Positions 45,738 through 55,207 of a stretch of 64,000 nucleotides of DNA are shown here, piece by piece. Source of the stretch: Bradyrhizobium quebecense. GTDB taxonomy: Bacteria > Pseudomonadota > Alphaproteobacteria > Rhizobiales > Xanthobacteraceae. Each line of letters opens with the position of its first letter. The first letter of the stretch is position 1. The DNA lies in contig NZ_CP088022.1 of assembly GCF_013373795.3 (NCBI RefSeq), positions 6,510,001-6,574,000 on the forward strand, read 5' to 3'. Below the pieces are notes generated by a model. The model saw only the letters and a list, made by a program, of their open reading frames with translations, was not told the origin of the DNA and ran no database searches. A program made the translations under genes and the position numbers.

Positions 45738-46589
45738 TCAGGCGGGCGGAGAGTAGCGTGCAGCCATCACGGCGTCGAACGCATTTCCCATCGCCGCATG
45801 CGACGGCGCCAGTCCCGTGAACAGTTTGAATGCATCGGCCGAGGCGTTGATCGCGAGGTCCCGTCCGGTCAGGACGCTTGCGCCCCTGGCTTTGGCCGCT
45901 GTCAGCAGCGGCGTCCAGAGCGGCGTGTAGACCGCATCGGCGACCCACATCGACGGATGCAGCAGCGCATCCGGCACCGGCGCCTCGCGGCTCGGCAGCA
46001 TGCCGACCGGCGTTGCATTGACGAGACCGGCGGCGCCGTCCACCGCGGTCGCGACGCTGGTGGCGTGGACGGCATGGCGATCCCGCAACTGGCCCGCAAG
46101 CTGCGCGGCCTTGGCGGCATCGGCGTCGAAGATCCTGATCCCGGCGACGCCGAGGCCGGCGAGCGCGAAGGCGATCGCCTTGCCGACGCCGCCGGCACCG
46201 ATCAGCGCGATCGGACCGCGCGGCGCTGACCCAAGCAGCGGCTCGATCGCACGCACAAAGCCGGTCGCATCGGTGTTGTGCCCAACCAGACGCACGCCAT
46301 CGACGACGATGGTGTTGACTGCGCCGATCGCGCGCGCGTCCGGCGCGAGGTCATCGAGCAGATCGACGACCGCCTCCTTGTAGGGAAAGGTGACGTTGAC
46401 GCCGGCAAAGCCGAGCCGCCTGACGCCCTCCAACATCGCACGCAAATCGTCGCGCCCGGCGCCCTTCACTTCGATGAGCTGATAGTGACAGTGAATGCCG
46501 AGCACTGCTGCGGCCTGCTCGTGCATCGCAGGCGCCGCCGAATGCGCGATCGGATACCCGATCAGACCGGTCAGGAAGCGATCGCGCAT
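45738..46589 (-). CDS. aroE: Shikimate (or quinate/shikimate) dehydrogenase
   Basis: A 283-aa NAD(P)-dependent dehydrogenase interconverting 3-dehydroshikimate and shikimate, or acting on quinate. The substrate-binding motif GYPIAHSAAPAMHEQAA replaces the common G-x-P-I-x-H-S-x-S-P with Ala-Ala at the end. The catalytic Lys is in NVTFPYKEAV, the Asp in GHNTDATGF, and the nucleotide loop in LIGAGGVGKAIAFAL. Lying between protocatechuate genes and a sugar-type oxidoreductase, it is more likely a catabolic paralogue (quinate or shikimate to protocatechuate) than the housekeeping AroE (inference). Confidence 0.85.
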   Translation of the reverse strand: MRDRFLTGLIGYPIAHSAAPAMHEQAAAVLGIHCHYQLIEVKGAGRDDLRAMLEGVRRLGFAGVNVTFPYKEAVVDLLDDLAPDARAIGAVNTIVVDGVRLVGHNTDATGFVRAIEPLLGSAPRGPIALIGAGGVGKAIAFALAGLGVAGIRIFDADAAKAAQLAGQLRDRHAVHATSVATAVDGAAGLVNATPVGMLPSREAPVPDALLHPSMWVADAVYTPLWTPLLTAAKARGASVLTGRDLAINASADAFKLFTGLAPSHAAMGNAFDAVMAARYSPPA

Positions 46590-46610
46590 TGTCCCTCACG
46601 TTGGCAGTGC

Positions 46611-47075
46611 TCAGCTCATGCGGTCGAGCCGAGCATAGCTGTCTTCCATGCCGTGCTCCATGCCGGTCGCGAGCATCGCCGCGCGCGTCTCGGCATCCGG
46701 CAAGGTCATCCGCATGGTCATCACGGTGCCGCTGCCGTCAGGCGCAAACCGCGTCTCGACATGATTGTCCGGCGTCGGGTCCGGCAGATGCATGCGCTCG
46801 ACATGCACGATGCGGCTGAACGGTTCGAGCGCGACATACTCGCCGGTGAGGTGAAAGCCGCCGCCCCTGCCGTCGGTCCATTCGTAGCGGATCTTGCCGC
46901 CGGGCCTGAGCTCGCTGACGCAGACCGGCATGGTCCAGCCTTCCGGGCCGAGCAGCCCCTTCTGCAGCAGCTCCGGCTCGGTGTGCGCGCGATACACCGC
47001 CTCGGGCGGGGCGACGAAGCGCCTGGTGACAACGATGTAGCGGTCGCCTTCGGTCTTCAGCGTCAACTTGCTCAT
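46611..47075 (-). CDS. SRPBCC/AHSA1-domain protein
   Basis: A 154-aa START-like fold protein of the Aha1 C-terminal (AHSA1) group: IVVTRRFVAPPEAVYRAHTEPELLQKGLLGPEGW at the start, ELRPGGKIRYEW in the middle, TMRMTLPDAETRAAMLATGMEHGMEDSYARLD at the end. Such proteins bind a hydrophobic ligand in a deep cavity and are very often paired with an ArsR-type repressor, as here; the repressor ends 10 bp upstream. Physiological ligand unknown. Confidence 0.92.
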   Translation of the reverse strand: MSKLTLKTEGDRYIVVTRRFVAPPEAVYRAHTEPELLQKGLLGPEGWTMPVCVSELRPGGKIRYEWTDGRGGGFHLTGEYVALEPFSRIVHVERMHLPDPTPDNHVETRFAPDGSGTVMTMRMTLPDAETRAAMLATGMEHGMEDSYARLDRMS

Positions 47076-47085
47076 GGGATACCCA

Positions 47086-47409
47086 TCACTTCTCAGGCTT
47101 CATGGCGGCCAGCACTCCGTCCAGCCGGTCATAATTGGTTTCCAGCGCCCGCCTGAGCATGCCGAGCCATTGATCGATCTCGGCGACCGCCGTCGGCGCC
47201 AGCCGGCACGGCCGCTTGGTGCCTTCAACGCGCCGCACGATCAGGCCCGCGCCTTCGAGCACCTTGAGATGGCGGGAGATCGCGGGCTGGGTCATCTCGA
47301 ACGGCTCGACCAGCTCCATCACCGTCGCCTCGCCCAGCGCGAGACGTGCCAGGATCGCCCGGCGGGTCGGGTCGGCGAGCGCAGAGAAAGCGGCGTCGAG
47401 GTTGGGCAT
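47086..47409 (-). CDS. ArsR-family transcriptional regulator
   Basis: A 107-aa winged-helix repressor: LDAAFSALADPTRRAILARLALGEATVMELVEPFEMTQPAISRHLKVLEGAGLI-type core, then RRVEGTKRPCRLA. It lacks the CxC metal motif of arsenic/cadmium sensors; a single Cys lies in the wing. It is transcribed with the downstream SRPBCC gene, the normal pairing for this subfamily, and has a double palindromic operator directly upstream. Confidence 0.93.
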   Translation of the reverse strand: MPNLDAAFSALADPTRRAILARLALGEATVMELVEPFEMTQPAISRHLKVLEGAGLIVRRVEGTKRPCRLAPTAVAEIDQWLGMLRRALETNYDRLDGVLAAMKPEK

Positions 47410-47425
47410 GCTTGATCTCGCCTCA

Positions 47426-47451
47426 GTTATATAACTAACTTGCTATATAAC
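47426..47451. promoter_or_regulatory. Operator of the ArsR/SRPBCC operon
   Basis: GTTATATAAC (47426-47435) is a perfect 10-bp palindrome and GCTATATAAC (47442-47451) a near-copy 16 bp away. They lie 17-42 bp upstream of the ArsR start in an AT-rich patch that also offers -10-like sequence. A two-site ArsR operator is the likely reading. Confidence 0.65.
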
Positions 47452-47557
47452 TTATTGCGTATATTCAAGCGAAATCCGCTGCGGCGAGGGCGCGCAGCGG
47501 ATTGGGGTCGTCCCTTCAATGCTGGAGTTGCGCGCCGCCGGCGCGGTCAGCGGCTAA

Positions 47558-47657
47558 AGCATGATCCGGAAAAGCGCGAAGCGGTTTTCCGAAAAGATCA
47601 TGCTCAAACAAAGAGCTAATGCGCGATGACGATTCAACCTAATCTCATCGCGCATTA
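47558..47657. repeat. Composite two-hairpin repeat, copy B
   Basis: The GAGCATGATC-type hairpin (47558-47605) is followed by the 13-bp stem TAATGCGCGATGA ... TCATCGCGCATTA (47618-47657). This is copy A (12213-12313) in opposite orientation. The last arm contains the pcaG stop codon, so the hairpin forms directly at the 3' end of the pcaHG message and may terminate it. Confidence 0.8.
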
Positions 47658-48257
47658 GACGTCGAAAAACACTGTCTCGTTGTCGCCCTGCAGATGGACG
47701 TCGAAGGTGTAGGTGTTGCCCGCACCGGCCTTGCGCTTCGCAATCAGCGTAGCGCGGCGATCGGCCGGCACCAATGCGAGCACAGGATCGCCGGCGTTGC
47801 CGGCTTCGTCGTCGAAATAGATCCGGGTGTAGAGATGCAGCAGCATGCCGCGCGCGAACACCGCGAGCACGATGTGCGGCGCCTGCGGCTTGCCGTCAGC
47901 GTCAGGCACCACGCCTGGCTTGATGGTGTCGAACGCGTAGCCACCGCTCTTGTCGGTGCCACAGCGGCCAAAACCCTTGAAGGAGGAGTTCGGCAGCGCG
48001 CGCGCATCCTGCGGATCGGAGAAGCGGCCCTGGCTGTCGGCCTGCCAGATCTCCAGCATGCAGTCCGGGATCACGGCGCCGTCGCCATCATAGACGGTGC
48101 CTTCGACGCGGATGCGCTCGCCCGAGACGTCAGGCGTCAGCAGATTGTTGCTGAAGGCGTCGTTCCACGCATATTCGCCGTTCGGCGTCAGGCCGTACTT
48201 GAAGTAGGGACCGACGGTCTGCGAGGGCGTGATTCCATCAGGACGCTGGTTCGACAC
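47655..48257 (-). CDS. pcaG: Protocatechuate 3,4-dioxygenase, alpha subunit
   Basis: A 200-aa subunit of the intradiol ring-cleavage enzyme that opens protocatechuate to beta-carboxy-cis,cis-muconate. Features: GITPSQTVGPYFKYGLTP at the start, GERIRVEGTVYDGDGAVIPDCMLEIWQADSQGRF, and HIVLAVFARGMLLHLYTRIYF. The iron ligands reside in the beta subunit. The start is GTG at 48257, one base after the pcaH stop codon, so translation is coupled. The 3' end runs into composite repeat copy B. Confidence 0.96.
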   Translation of the reverse strand: MSNQRPDGITPSQTVGPYFKYGLTPNGEYAWNDAFSNNLLTPDVSGERIRVEGTVYDGDGAVIPDCMLEIWQADSQGRFSDPQDARALPNSSFKGFGRCGTDKSGGYAFDTIKPGVVPDADGKPQAPHIVLAVFARGMLLHLYTRIYFDDEAGNAGDPVLALVPADRRATLIAKRKAGAGNTYTFDVHLQGDNETVFFDV

Positions 48258-48258
48258 G

Positions 48259-48960
48259 TTACTTGGTCTCCATCGGTGTGGCGTTGCGCCCGCGCAGCAC
48301 GATATCGAAGCGGTAGCACAGCGCCCATTCCGGCTTGGTGTTCTCGAGATCGAACGACGAGATCATCCGCGCTCGCGCCTTCTCATCCGTCACCGAGTTG
48401 AAGATCGGGTCGAACGGAAACAGCGGATCGCCGGGGAAATACATCTGCGTCACCAGACGCGAGATAAAGGAGTGGCCGAACACCGAGAAGTGGATATGCG
48501 CGGGCCGCCAGGCATTGTGGTGATTGCCCCAGGGATAGGCGCCGGGCTTGATGGTGATGAACTTGTAATAACCCTTGTCATCGCTCTGGGTGCGGCCGGC
48601 GCCGGTGAAATTGGGATCGAGCGGCGCCGGATGCTGGTCGACGACATGGATGTAGCGGCCGCAGGCATTGGCCTGCCACAGTTCGACCAGCGTGTTGGGC
48701 ACGCCGCGGCCGTCCTCGTCGCGCACATGACCGTGCACGATGATGCGCTCGCCGAGCGGCTCACCCTTGGCCTGGATGGTGAGATCGTTGTCGTGCGCGC
48801 GCACCGTCTCATGGCCATAGACCGGCCCGGTCAGCTCCGAGAGCGTGTGCCGCATCGGGATCAACGGCTTTTGCGGCGAGCGCTTCACGGTGGAGCGGTA
48901 GTCCGGCGACAGCCGCGCCGGATGGGCCGCAAGCGATTGCAGCGGATACAACAGGGTCAT
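48259..48960 (-). CDS. pcaH: Protocatechuate 3,4-dioxygenase, beta subunit
   Basis: A 233-aa iron-binding subunit. Iron-ligand regions are visible in KPGAYPWGNHHNAWRPAHIHFSVFG (Tyr and His residues), with RVIVHGHV-type strands (GERIIVHGHVRDEDGRGVPNTLVELWQANACGRY). The ATG at 48960 has GGAGG upstream at 9 bp; the open frame extends 13 codons further without support. It forms an operon with pcaG and lies downstream of pcaF, separated by a promoter-like spacer. No pcaQ- or pcaR-type regulator gene is adjacent. Confidence 0.96.
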   Translation of the reverse strand: MTLLYPLQSLAAHPARLSPDYRSTVKRSPQKPLIPMRHTLSELTGPVYGHETVRAHDNDLTIQAKGEPLGERIIVHGHVRDEDGRGVPNTLVELWQANACGRYIHVVDQHPAPLDPNFTGAGRTQSDDKGYYKFITIKPGAYPWGNHHNAWRPAHIHFSVFGHSFISRLVTQMYFPGDPLFPFDPIFNSVTDEKARARMISSFDLENTKPEWALCYRFDIVLRGRNATPMETK

Positions 48961-49007
48961 GGCGAATTCCTCCGCGGCCCACGCGCCCGGTGAGCTCACA
49001 TCAGATC

Positions 49008-49013
49008 ATTATA
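49008..49013 (-). promoter_or_regulatory. Likely -10 element of pcaHG
   Basis: On the minus strand GCATTATAATGATC contains a perfect TATAAT about 50 bp upstream of the pcaH ATG, embedded in the palindrome-like TTATGCATTATAA. No clear -35 is visible, suggesting an activator-dependent promoter as is usual for PcaQ-controlled pca genes (inference). Confidence 0.4.
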
Positions 49014-49030
49014 ATGCATAACCAAATTGG

Positions 49031-49054
49031 GGAAGGGCTGTTTTCAGCCCTTCC
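49031..49054 (-). terminator. Hairpin after pcaF
   Basis: GGAAGGGCTG-TTTT-CAGCCCTTCC is a perfect 10-bp stem with a 4-nt loop, 12 bp past the pcaF stop. On the minus strand it is followed by CCCAATTTGGTT, with only a short T-stretch. It separates pcaF from pcaHG. Confidence 0.65.
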
Positions 49055-49065
49055 AAGCTATTGGA

Positions 49066-50274
<1,209 letters not shown>

Positions 50275-50488
50275 TGAATCTCTCCCTGAATGCCGCGACT
50301 TAGGCGCTGGATCGGCTGGAACTTGAGGTGAGTTTTAGGAGTGTGCCCGCGGCAGGTCAATTGACGTGGCTGGGTGGCATCAGCGCGTTCCCGTGAGGCC
50401 TCGTCATATTTCGAGCCGTGGAGAGGGTGGAAAACCCCATCCTCTTGGATAGGACCGCGCGACGAAATTTTGTAGTTTCCGCTCCCTC

Positions 50489-53215
50489 ATGACCATTCAG
50501 CAGCCCATCCCCGTTCCGCCCGAAGCCACAGCCGCCGAGGCGCCGTCGCGCGTCACGCCGATGATGGAACAGTATCTGGAGATCAAGGCGGCCCATCCCG
50601 GCCTGTTGCTGTTCTACCGGATGGGCGATTTCTACGAGCTGTTCTTCGAGGACGCCGAGATCGCCTCGAAGACGCTCGGCATCGTGCTGACCAAGCGCGG
50701 CAAGCATCAGGGCGTGGACATCCCGATGTGCGGCGTTCCGGTCGAGCGCTCCGAGGACTACCTGCATCGCCTGATCGGCGCCGGGCACCGCGTCGCGGTG
50801 TGCGAGCAGACCGAAAATCCCGCGGAGGCAAAGGCCCGCGGCAACAAGAGCGTGGTCCGCCGCGGCGTGGTGCGGCTGGTGACGCCGGGCACGCTGACCG
50901 AAGACACGCTGCTCGACGCCCGCACCAACAATTACCTGATCGCGATCGCGCGCGCCCGTGGCTCGGCCGGCGCGGATCGTCTCGGCCTCGCCTGGATCGA
51001 CATCTCGACCTCCGAATTCATGGTAACGGAGTGCGCGACATCAGAGCTTGCGGCAACACTGGCGCGGATCAATCCGAACGAGGCCATCGTCACCGACGCG
51101 CTCTATAGCGACAACGAACTCGCGCCGACCCTGCGCGAGCTGCCCTCGGTGACGCCGCTGACCCGCGACGTGTTCGACAGCGCCACCGCGGAGCGGCGGC
51201 TGTGCGACTATTTCGCGGTCGCGACCATGGACGGCCTCTCCGCGATGTCGCGGCTGGAGGCGACTGCCGCGGCCGCGGCCGTCACCTATATCGACCGCAC
51301 CCAGGTCGGCAAACGTCCGCCGCTGTCGCCGCCGGCGCGCGAGGCTGCCGGCACCACGATGGCGATCGACCCGGCGACCCGGGCCAATCTCGAACTGACG
51401 CGCACGCTGGCCGGCGAGCGCCGCGGCTCGCTGCTCGATGCGATCGACTGCACCGTCACTGCGGCGGGCTCGCGCCTCCTCGCGCAGCGCCTTGCCGCGC
51501 CGCTCACCGATGTTGCCGTGATCGCGCGGCGGCTCGATGCCGTCTCCGCCTTCGTCGCGGATTCCGCGGCGCGCGAGGACATCAGAACCGTGCTGCGCGC
51601 GGCACCCGATATATCGCGCGCGTTGGCGCGGCTCTCGGTCGGCCGCGGCGGGCCGCGCGACCTTGCCAGCCTGCGTGACGGCATCCTCGCCGCCGACCAG
51701 GCGCTGGAGCTGCTGGCGCAGCTCGCTAGTCCCCCGGCCGAAATCTCGACCGTGATGGCGGCGCTACAGCGTCCGTCACGCGATCTGGCGCAGGAATTCT
51801 CCCGCGCACTCTCCGAGCAATTGCCGCTGATCAAGCGCGACGGCGGCTTCGTCCGCGAAGGTTATGAGGCCGCGCTCGACGAGAGCCGGAATTTGCGCGA
51901 TGCCTCGCGCCTCGTCGTCGCCGCGATGCAGGCGCGCTATGCCGAGGACACCGGCATCAAGACGCTGAAGATTCGGCACAACAATGTGCTGGGCTATTTC
52001 GTCGAGGTCACCGCACAGCACGGCGACAAGCTGTTCGCACCACCGCTCAATGCGACCTTCATCCATCGCCAGACGCTGGCCGGACAGGTTCGCTTCACCA
52101 CTTCGGAACTCGGCGAGACCGAGGCCAAGATCGCCAATGCCGGCGAGCGCGCGCTCAATCTCGAGCTCGAGATCTTCGAGCGGCTGAGCGCGCTGGCGCT
52201 CGCCGCCAGCGACGATCTGCGCAACGCCGCGCATGCCTTTGCGATGCTCGACGTCGCGACCTCGCTGGCGAAGCTTGCGATCGACGACAATTACGTGCGG
52301 CCCGACGTCGACGGCTCGCTCGGCTTTGCGATCGAGGGCGGCCGCCATCCGGTGGTCGAGCAGGCGCTGAAGCGCGACGGCCAGCCGTTCATTGCCAATG
52401 CCTGCGATCTGTCGCCCGCGCCCGGACAGAAATCCGGCCAGCTCTGGCTGATCACCGGTCCGAACATGGCCGGCAAATCGACCTTCCTGCGCCAGAATGC
52501 GCTGATCGCGCTGCTGGCGCAGATCGGCTCTTATGTGCCGGCGTCGCGGGCGCGGCTCGGCATCGTCGACCGGCTGTTCTCGCGCGTCGGCGCCGCCGAC
52601 GATCTGGCGCGGGGACGCTCCACCTTCATGGTCGAGATGGTCGAGACCGCCGTGATCCTGAACCAGGCGAGCGAGCGGTCGCTGGTGATCCTCGACGAGA
52701 TCGGCCGTGGAACGGCGACCTTCGACGGCCTGTCGATCGCCTGGGCCGCGATCGAGCATCTGCATGAGAGCAACCGCTGCCGCACGCTCTTTGCCACCCA
52801 CTATCATGAGCTGACGGCGCTCTCGGCCAAGCTGCCGCGGATGTTCAACGCCACGGTGCGGGTCAAGGAGTGGCAGGGCGACGTCGTGTTCCTGCACGAG
52901 GTGCTGCCGGGCTCCGCCGACCGCTCCTACGGCATCCAGGTCGCAAAACTCGCCGGCCTGCCGCCCGCGGTGATCACGCGCGCCAAATCAGTGCTGGCGA
53001 AACTCGAGGCCCAGGATCGCGGCCAGACCGCCCGCGCGCTGGCCGATGACCTGCCGCTGTTCGCCGTGCCCTCCCGCGCCGCAAGTGAGGACAAGCCGCC
53101 GAGCGAGGCGGATTTGCTGGTCGAGGCGGTGAAGGCGCTGCATCCCGACGAGATGTCACCGCGCGAAGCGCTGGATGCGCTGTATGCATTGCGGGCGAAA
53201 CTGCCGAAGGGGTAG
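50489..53215 (+). CDS. mutS: DNA mismatch repair protein MutS
   Basis: A 908-aa mismatch-recognition ATPase. N-terminal mismatch-binding domain with [32 protein letters not shown] (the Phe-x-Glu mismatch probe is in FYELF). The ATPase has Walker [14 protein letters not shown], then [14 protein letters not shown], Walker [17 protein letters not shown] and the [11 protein letters not shown]is motif. Length is normal. It is divergent from pcaF and followed by a dispersed repeat. Start at ATG 50489. Confidence 0.98.
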   Translation: MTIQQPIPVPPEATAAEAPSRVTPMMEQYLEIKAAHPGLLLFYRMGDFYELFFEDAEIASKTLGIVLTKRGKHQGVDIPMCGVPVERSEDYLHRLIGAGHRVAVCEQTENPAEAKARGNKSVVRRGVVRLVTPGTLTEDTLLDARTNNYLIAIARARGSAGADRLGLAWIDISTSEFMVTECATSELAATLARINPNEAIVTDALYSDNELAPTLRELPSVTPLTRDVFDSATAERRLCDYFAVATMDGLSAMSRLEATAAAAAVTYIDRTQVGKRPPLSPPAREAAGTTMAIDPATRANLELTRTLAGERRGSLLDAIDCTVTAAGSRLLAQRLAAPLTDVAVIARRLDAVSAFVADSAAREDIRTVLRAAPDISRALARLSVGRGGPRDLASLRDGILAADQALELLAQLASPPAEISTVMAALQRPSRDLAQEFSRALSEQLPLIKRDGGFVREGYEAALDESRNLRDASRLVVAAMQARYAEDTGIKTLKIRHNNVLGYFVEVTAQHGDKLFAPPLNATFIHRQTLAGQVRFTTSELGETEAKIANAGERALNLELEIFERLSALALAASDDLRNAAHAFAMLDVATSLAKLAIDDNYVRPDVDGSLGFAIEGGRHPVVEQALKRDGQPFIANACDLSPAPGQKSGQLWLITGPNMAGKSTFLRQNALIALLAQIGSYVPASRARLGIVDRLFSRVGAADDLARGRSTFMVEMVETAVILNQASERSLVILDEIGRGTATFDGLSIAWAAIEHLHESNRCRTLFATHYHELTALSAKLPRMFNATVRVKEWQGDVVFLHEVLPGSADRSYGIQVAKLAGLPPAVITRAKSVLAKLEAQDRGQTARALADDLPLFAVPSRAASEDKPPSEADLLVEAVKALHPDEMSPREALDALYALRAKLPKG

Positions 53216-53225
53216 CGCTCTCCAT

Positions 53226-53312
53226 CGTCATTGCGAGCGAAGCGAAGCAATCCATCGTTCCACATACGCGGAGAGATGGATTGCTTCGTCGCTGCGCTCC
53301 TCGCAATGACGT
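53226..53312. repeat. CGTCATTGCGAGCG-type hairpin repeat
   Basis: CGTCATTGCGAGCGAAGCGA AGCAATCCATCG and GATGGATTGCTTCG then CTCCTCGCAATGACG form a long inverted repeat immediately after the mutS stop, ending at the 3' end of the convergent membrane-protein gene. Second member of the family at 38511-38594. Confidence 0.85.
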
Positions 53313-53314
53313 GG

Positions 53315-54115
53315 CTACGCTTTCCCGCTCTTCCTTCGCCCGATCTGCCACAGCGCCAGGTTCCACGCGACACAGGTGGCGAGCGCGCAGCAGAGGCCGA
53401 TGGGCGAGCCGAATTGCAGCACCGCGACGTGCAGCACGGCGATGCCGAGACCGAAGCCGAGCAGACCCCAAGCGCTGTTGGCGAGCACGGCGGCGGTCGC
53501 GGGGCCGCCGATCCGCGGATGCAGGATCAGCATCATCGAGGAGAATACGATCGGAAATAGCGCGATCACGCCGGTAACGCGCGGACCGACCCAGGTCGAC
53601 GCAGTGACGACCGTGCCGACCAGGCTTGCGACCAGCGCAGCGCGCAGCGGGATGTCGTACCAGCGCCGCGCGATGAGCGGCATCTTTGCGACGTGCCGAT
53701 AAGGCCTCAGCAGCGGAATGCAGATCGCAAACGCTATGGCATTAAGGATCAGCCCGCCGGCGAGTGTCCACGCGAACTGGCGGATGATGGTGCCGAGCAC
53801 GAGCCACAATGCGATCGCGCTTCCCGCGCTGATCCACATGCTGAAGCGCTGCGCCAGCACGACATAAGTGAGGCCCATGAAGATCGTCGCCGCATTGACC
53901 GGCAGGCTCGACAGCGCGCCCTCGGCGATGAAGGCGGCGTCATGGTCGAGCGCAAGGAAGGTGTAGGACGGCCCGGCCGAGATCGGCAGGGTTGCGATCA
54001 GCGCGCCGATCACCGGCCCCGAACGTTCCGTGATGATGGACGCGCTGACCACGAAGGCGGCGGCAACCGCCATGCGCAGCACGAGGAGCAGGACGAAATG
54101 GAGTTCGGAGGACAT
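53315..54115 (-). CDS. Integral membrane protein of unknown function
   Basis: A 266-aa membrane protein with eight or nine hydrophobic segments. The N-terminal LLVLRMAVAAAFVVSASIITERSGPVIGALIATLPISAGPSYTFLAL and the later GPRVTGVIALFPIVFSSMMLILHPRIGGPATAAVLAN suggest two similar halves (both have a G-P-x-x-G-x-I/A-L-x-P-I pattern), resembling a small transporter repeat. I do not recognise the family with certainty. It is preceded by a REP pair and converges on mutS. Confidence 0.75.
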   Translation of the reverse strand: MSSELHFVLLLVLRMAVAAAFVVSASIITERSGPVIGALIATLPISAGPSYTFLALDHDAAFIAEGALSSLPVNAATIFMGLTYVVLAQRFSMWISAGSAIALWLVLGTIIRQFAWTLAGGLILNAIAFAICIPLLRPYRHVAKMPLIARRWYDIPLRAALVASLVGTVVTASTWVGPRVTGVIALFPIVFSSMMLILHPRIGGPATAAVLANSAWGLLGFGLGIAVLHVAVLQFGSPIGLCCALATCVAWNLALWQIGRRKSGKA

Positions 54116-54120
54116 CGAGC

Positions 54121-54260
54121 GTCGTCCCGGCGAAGGCCGGGACCCATAACCACGACAGCTAGTGGGGAACGAAAGCCGTCGAACAGCAGGATTTCAACGA
54201 TGGGACACGGCGTATGGGTCCCGGCTCCCGTGCGCAATTGCGCACTAGGCCGGGACGACG
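54121..54260. repeat. REP-like pair with nested-loop right unit
   Basis: The left unit GTCCCGGC-GAAG-GCCGGGAC (54124-54143) is followed by CCATAACCAC, the intact reverse complement of the IS target GTGGTTATGG. The right unit (54218-54257) has stem GTCCCGGCT/GCCGGGAC and the 22-nt nested palindromic loop (54227-54248) identical to that at 34843-34864. The pair lies between the OsmC stop and the membrane-protein start. Confidence 0.85.
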
Positions 54261-54262
54261 CG

Positions 54263-54772
54263 CTAAACCCGCTGCATCGTCACCGACACTTTCGGGCCGT
54301 TCTTGATGGTCTGGTAGACCACGCAATAACGCTCGGTGAGCTTCAGCAGCAGATCGAGCTTGTCCTGCGGCGCGTCGGTGCCGACGTCGAAGCGCAAGCG
54401 GATCTCGCGGAAGCCGACCGGGGCCTCCTTGTCGACGCCGAGCGTGCCGCGGAAATCGAGATCGCCTTCGGCGAAGACGTTGCCGACCTTCAGCGGCACC
54501 TCGACGGCAGTCGCGACCGATTTCAGCGTGACGCCGGCGCAGGCGACCAGCGCCTCCAGCAGCATGTCGCCGGAGCAGAGCTCGAGCCCGGAGCCGCCGG
54601 TGGCGGGATGCAGGCCGGCGACCGCGAGCGCGCGGCCGGTTTCGACCTTGCAGGAAAGACTTTCGCTGTCGATCGTGGCCTTGGCCTTCAGCGTGATCAC
54701 GGCGGCCGAGGGGTCGGCCTTGTAGCGCTCCTTGATCGGAGCCTGCATTGCGCGGAGTTCGGCGGAGTCCAT
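54263..54772 (-). CDS. OsmC-family protein
   Basis: A 169-aa OsmC/Ohr superfamily protein. The redox Cys residues are visible in GLELCSGDMLLEALVACAGVTLKSVA (two Cys, 14 residues apart), which usually form the peroxide-reducing pair; the N-terminal strand segment TLKAKATIDSESLSCKVETGRALAVAGLHPATGG is typical. The C-terminal part KLDLLLKLTERYCVVYQTIKNGPKVSVTMQRV also fits. Likely organic-hydroperoxide detoxification or a related thiol function. It ends 3 bp from the REP pair. Confidence 0.9.
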   Translation of the reverse strand: MDSAELRAMQAPIKERYKADPSAAVITLKAKATIDSESLSCKVETGRALAVAGLHPATGGSGLELCSGDMLLEALVACAGVTLKSVATAVEVPLKVGNVFAEGDLDFRGTLGVDKEAPVGFREIRLRFDVGTDAPQDKLDLLLKLTERYCVVYQTIKNGPKVSVTMQRV

Positions 54773-54839
54773 GGACTTGTCTCCCGGCTATTCTTCTTGG
54801 TCTTCGGATGTAAGACCTTCAAGAGCGGATGTCACCACC

Positions 54840-55030
54840 ACATCGCCTCGCCGGCGCTGGATTTAGCGGTGAGATCGCGCAAGCGGTCCGGTCGAGCCGA
54901 GATCGATCACACCGGCGTCGAGGAATTCGAGCGCCTTTGTTGGAGCTGGCCGGCTGCACCGAGATGATGCCGTCGTTGAGCTTCAGGCGCGCCGGGAAAT
55001 TTCTGCATCAGCAGATCGGCTCGCCACCAA
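54840..55030 (-). pseudogene. Possible remnant of a sulfonate-type ABC binding protein
   Basis: The spacer 54773-55207 has no intact gene. On the minus strand one frame reads LKLNDGIISVQPASSNKG and, after a frameshift, ALEFLDAGVIDLGSTGPLA, which resembles the A-L-x-A-G-x-I-D-x-G-S-T-G core of SsuA/TauA-type binding proteins. Stops and frameshifts surround it. The match is short, so this is only a suggestion. A short plus-strand frame over the same place is not protein-like. Confidence 0.3.
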
Positions 55031-55207
55031 TCAAGAAACAATCATTTAATTCAATGAGTTAGACTTGCGATCATCGGGAAAATCTCTACCCTTCACCAGA
55101 TGGCGCGGAAGTGGTCTTGCGCGAAGCGCCGCCACGAGAGCATGGAGCGGCTGTCCATATACTTTGGTCAGTGACAGCAACAGCTCCGTCCGATATCGGA
55201 TGAACGT

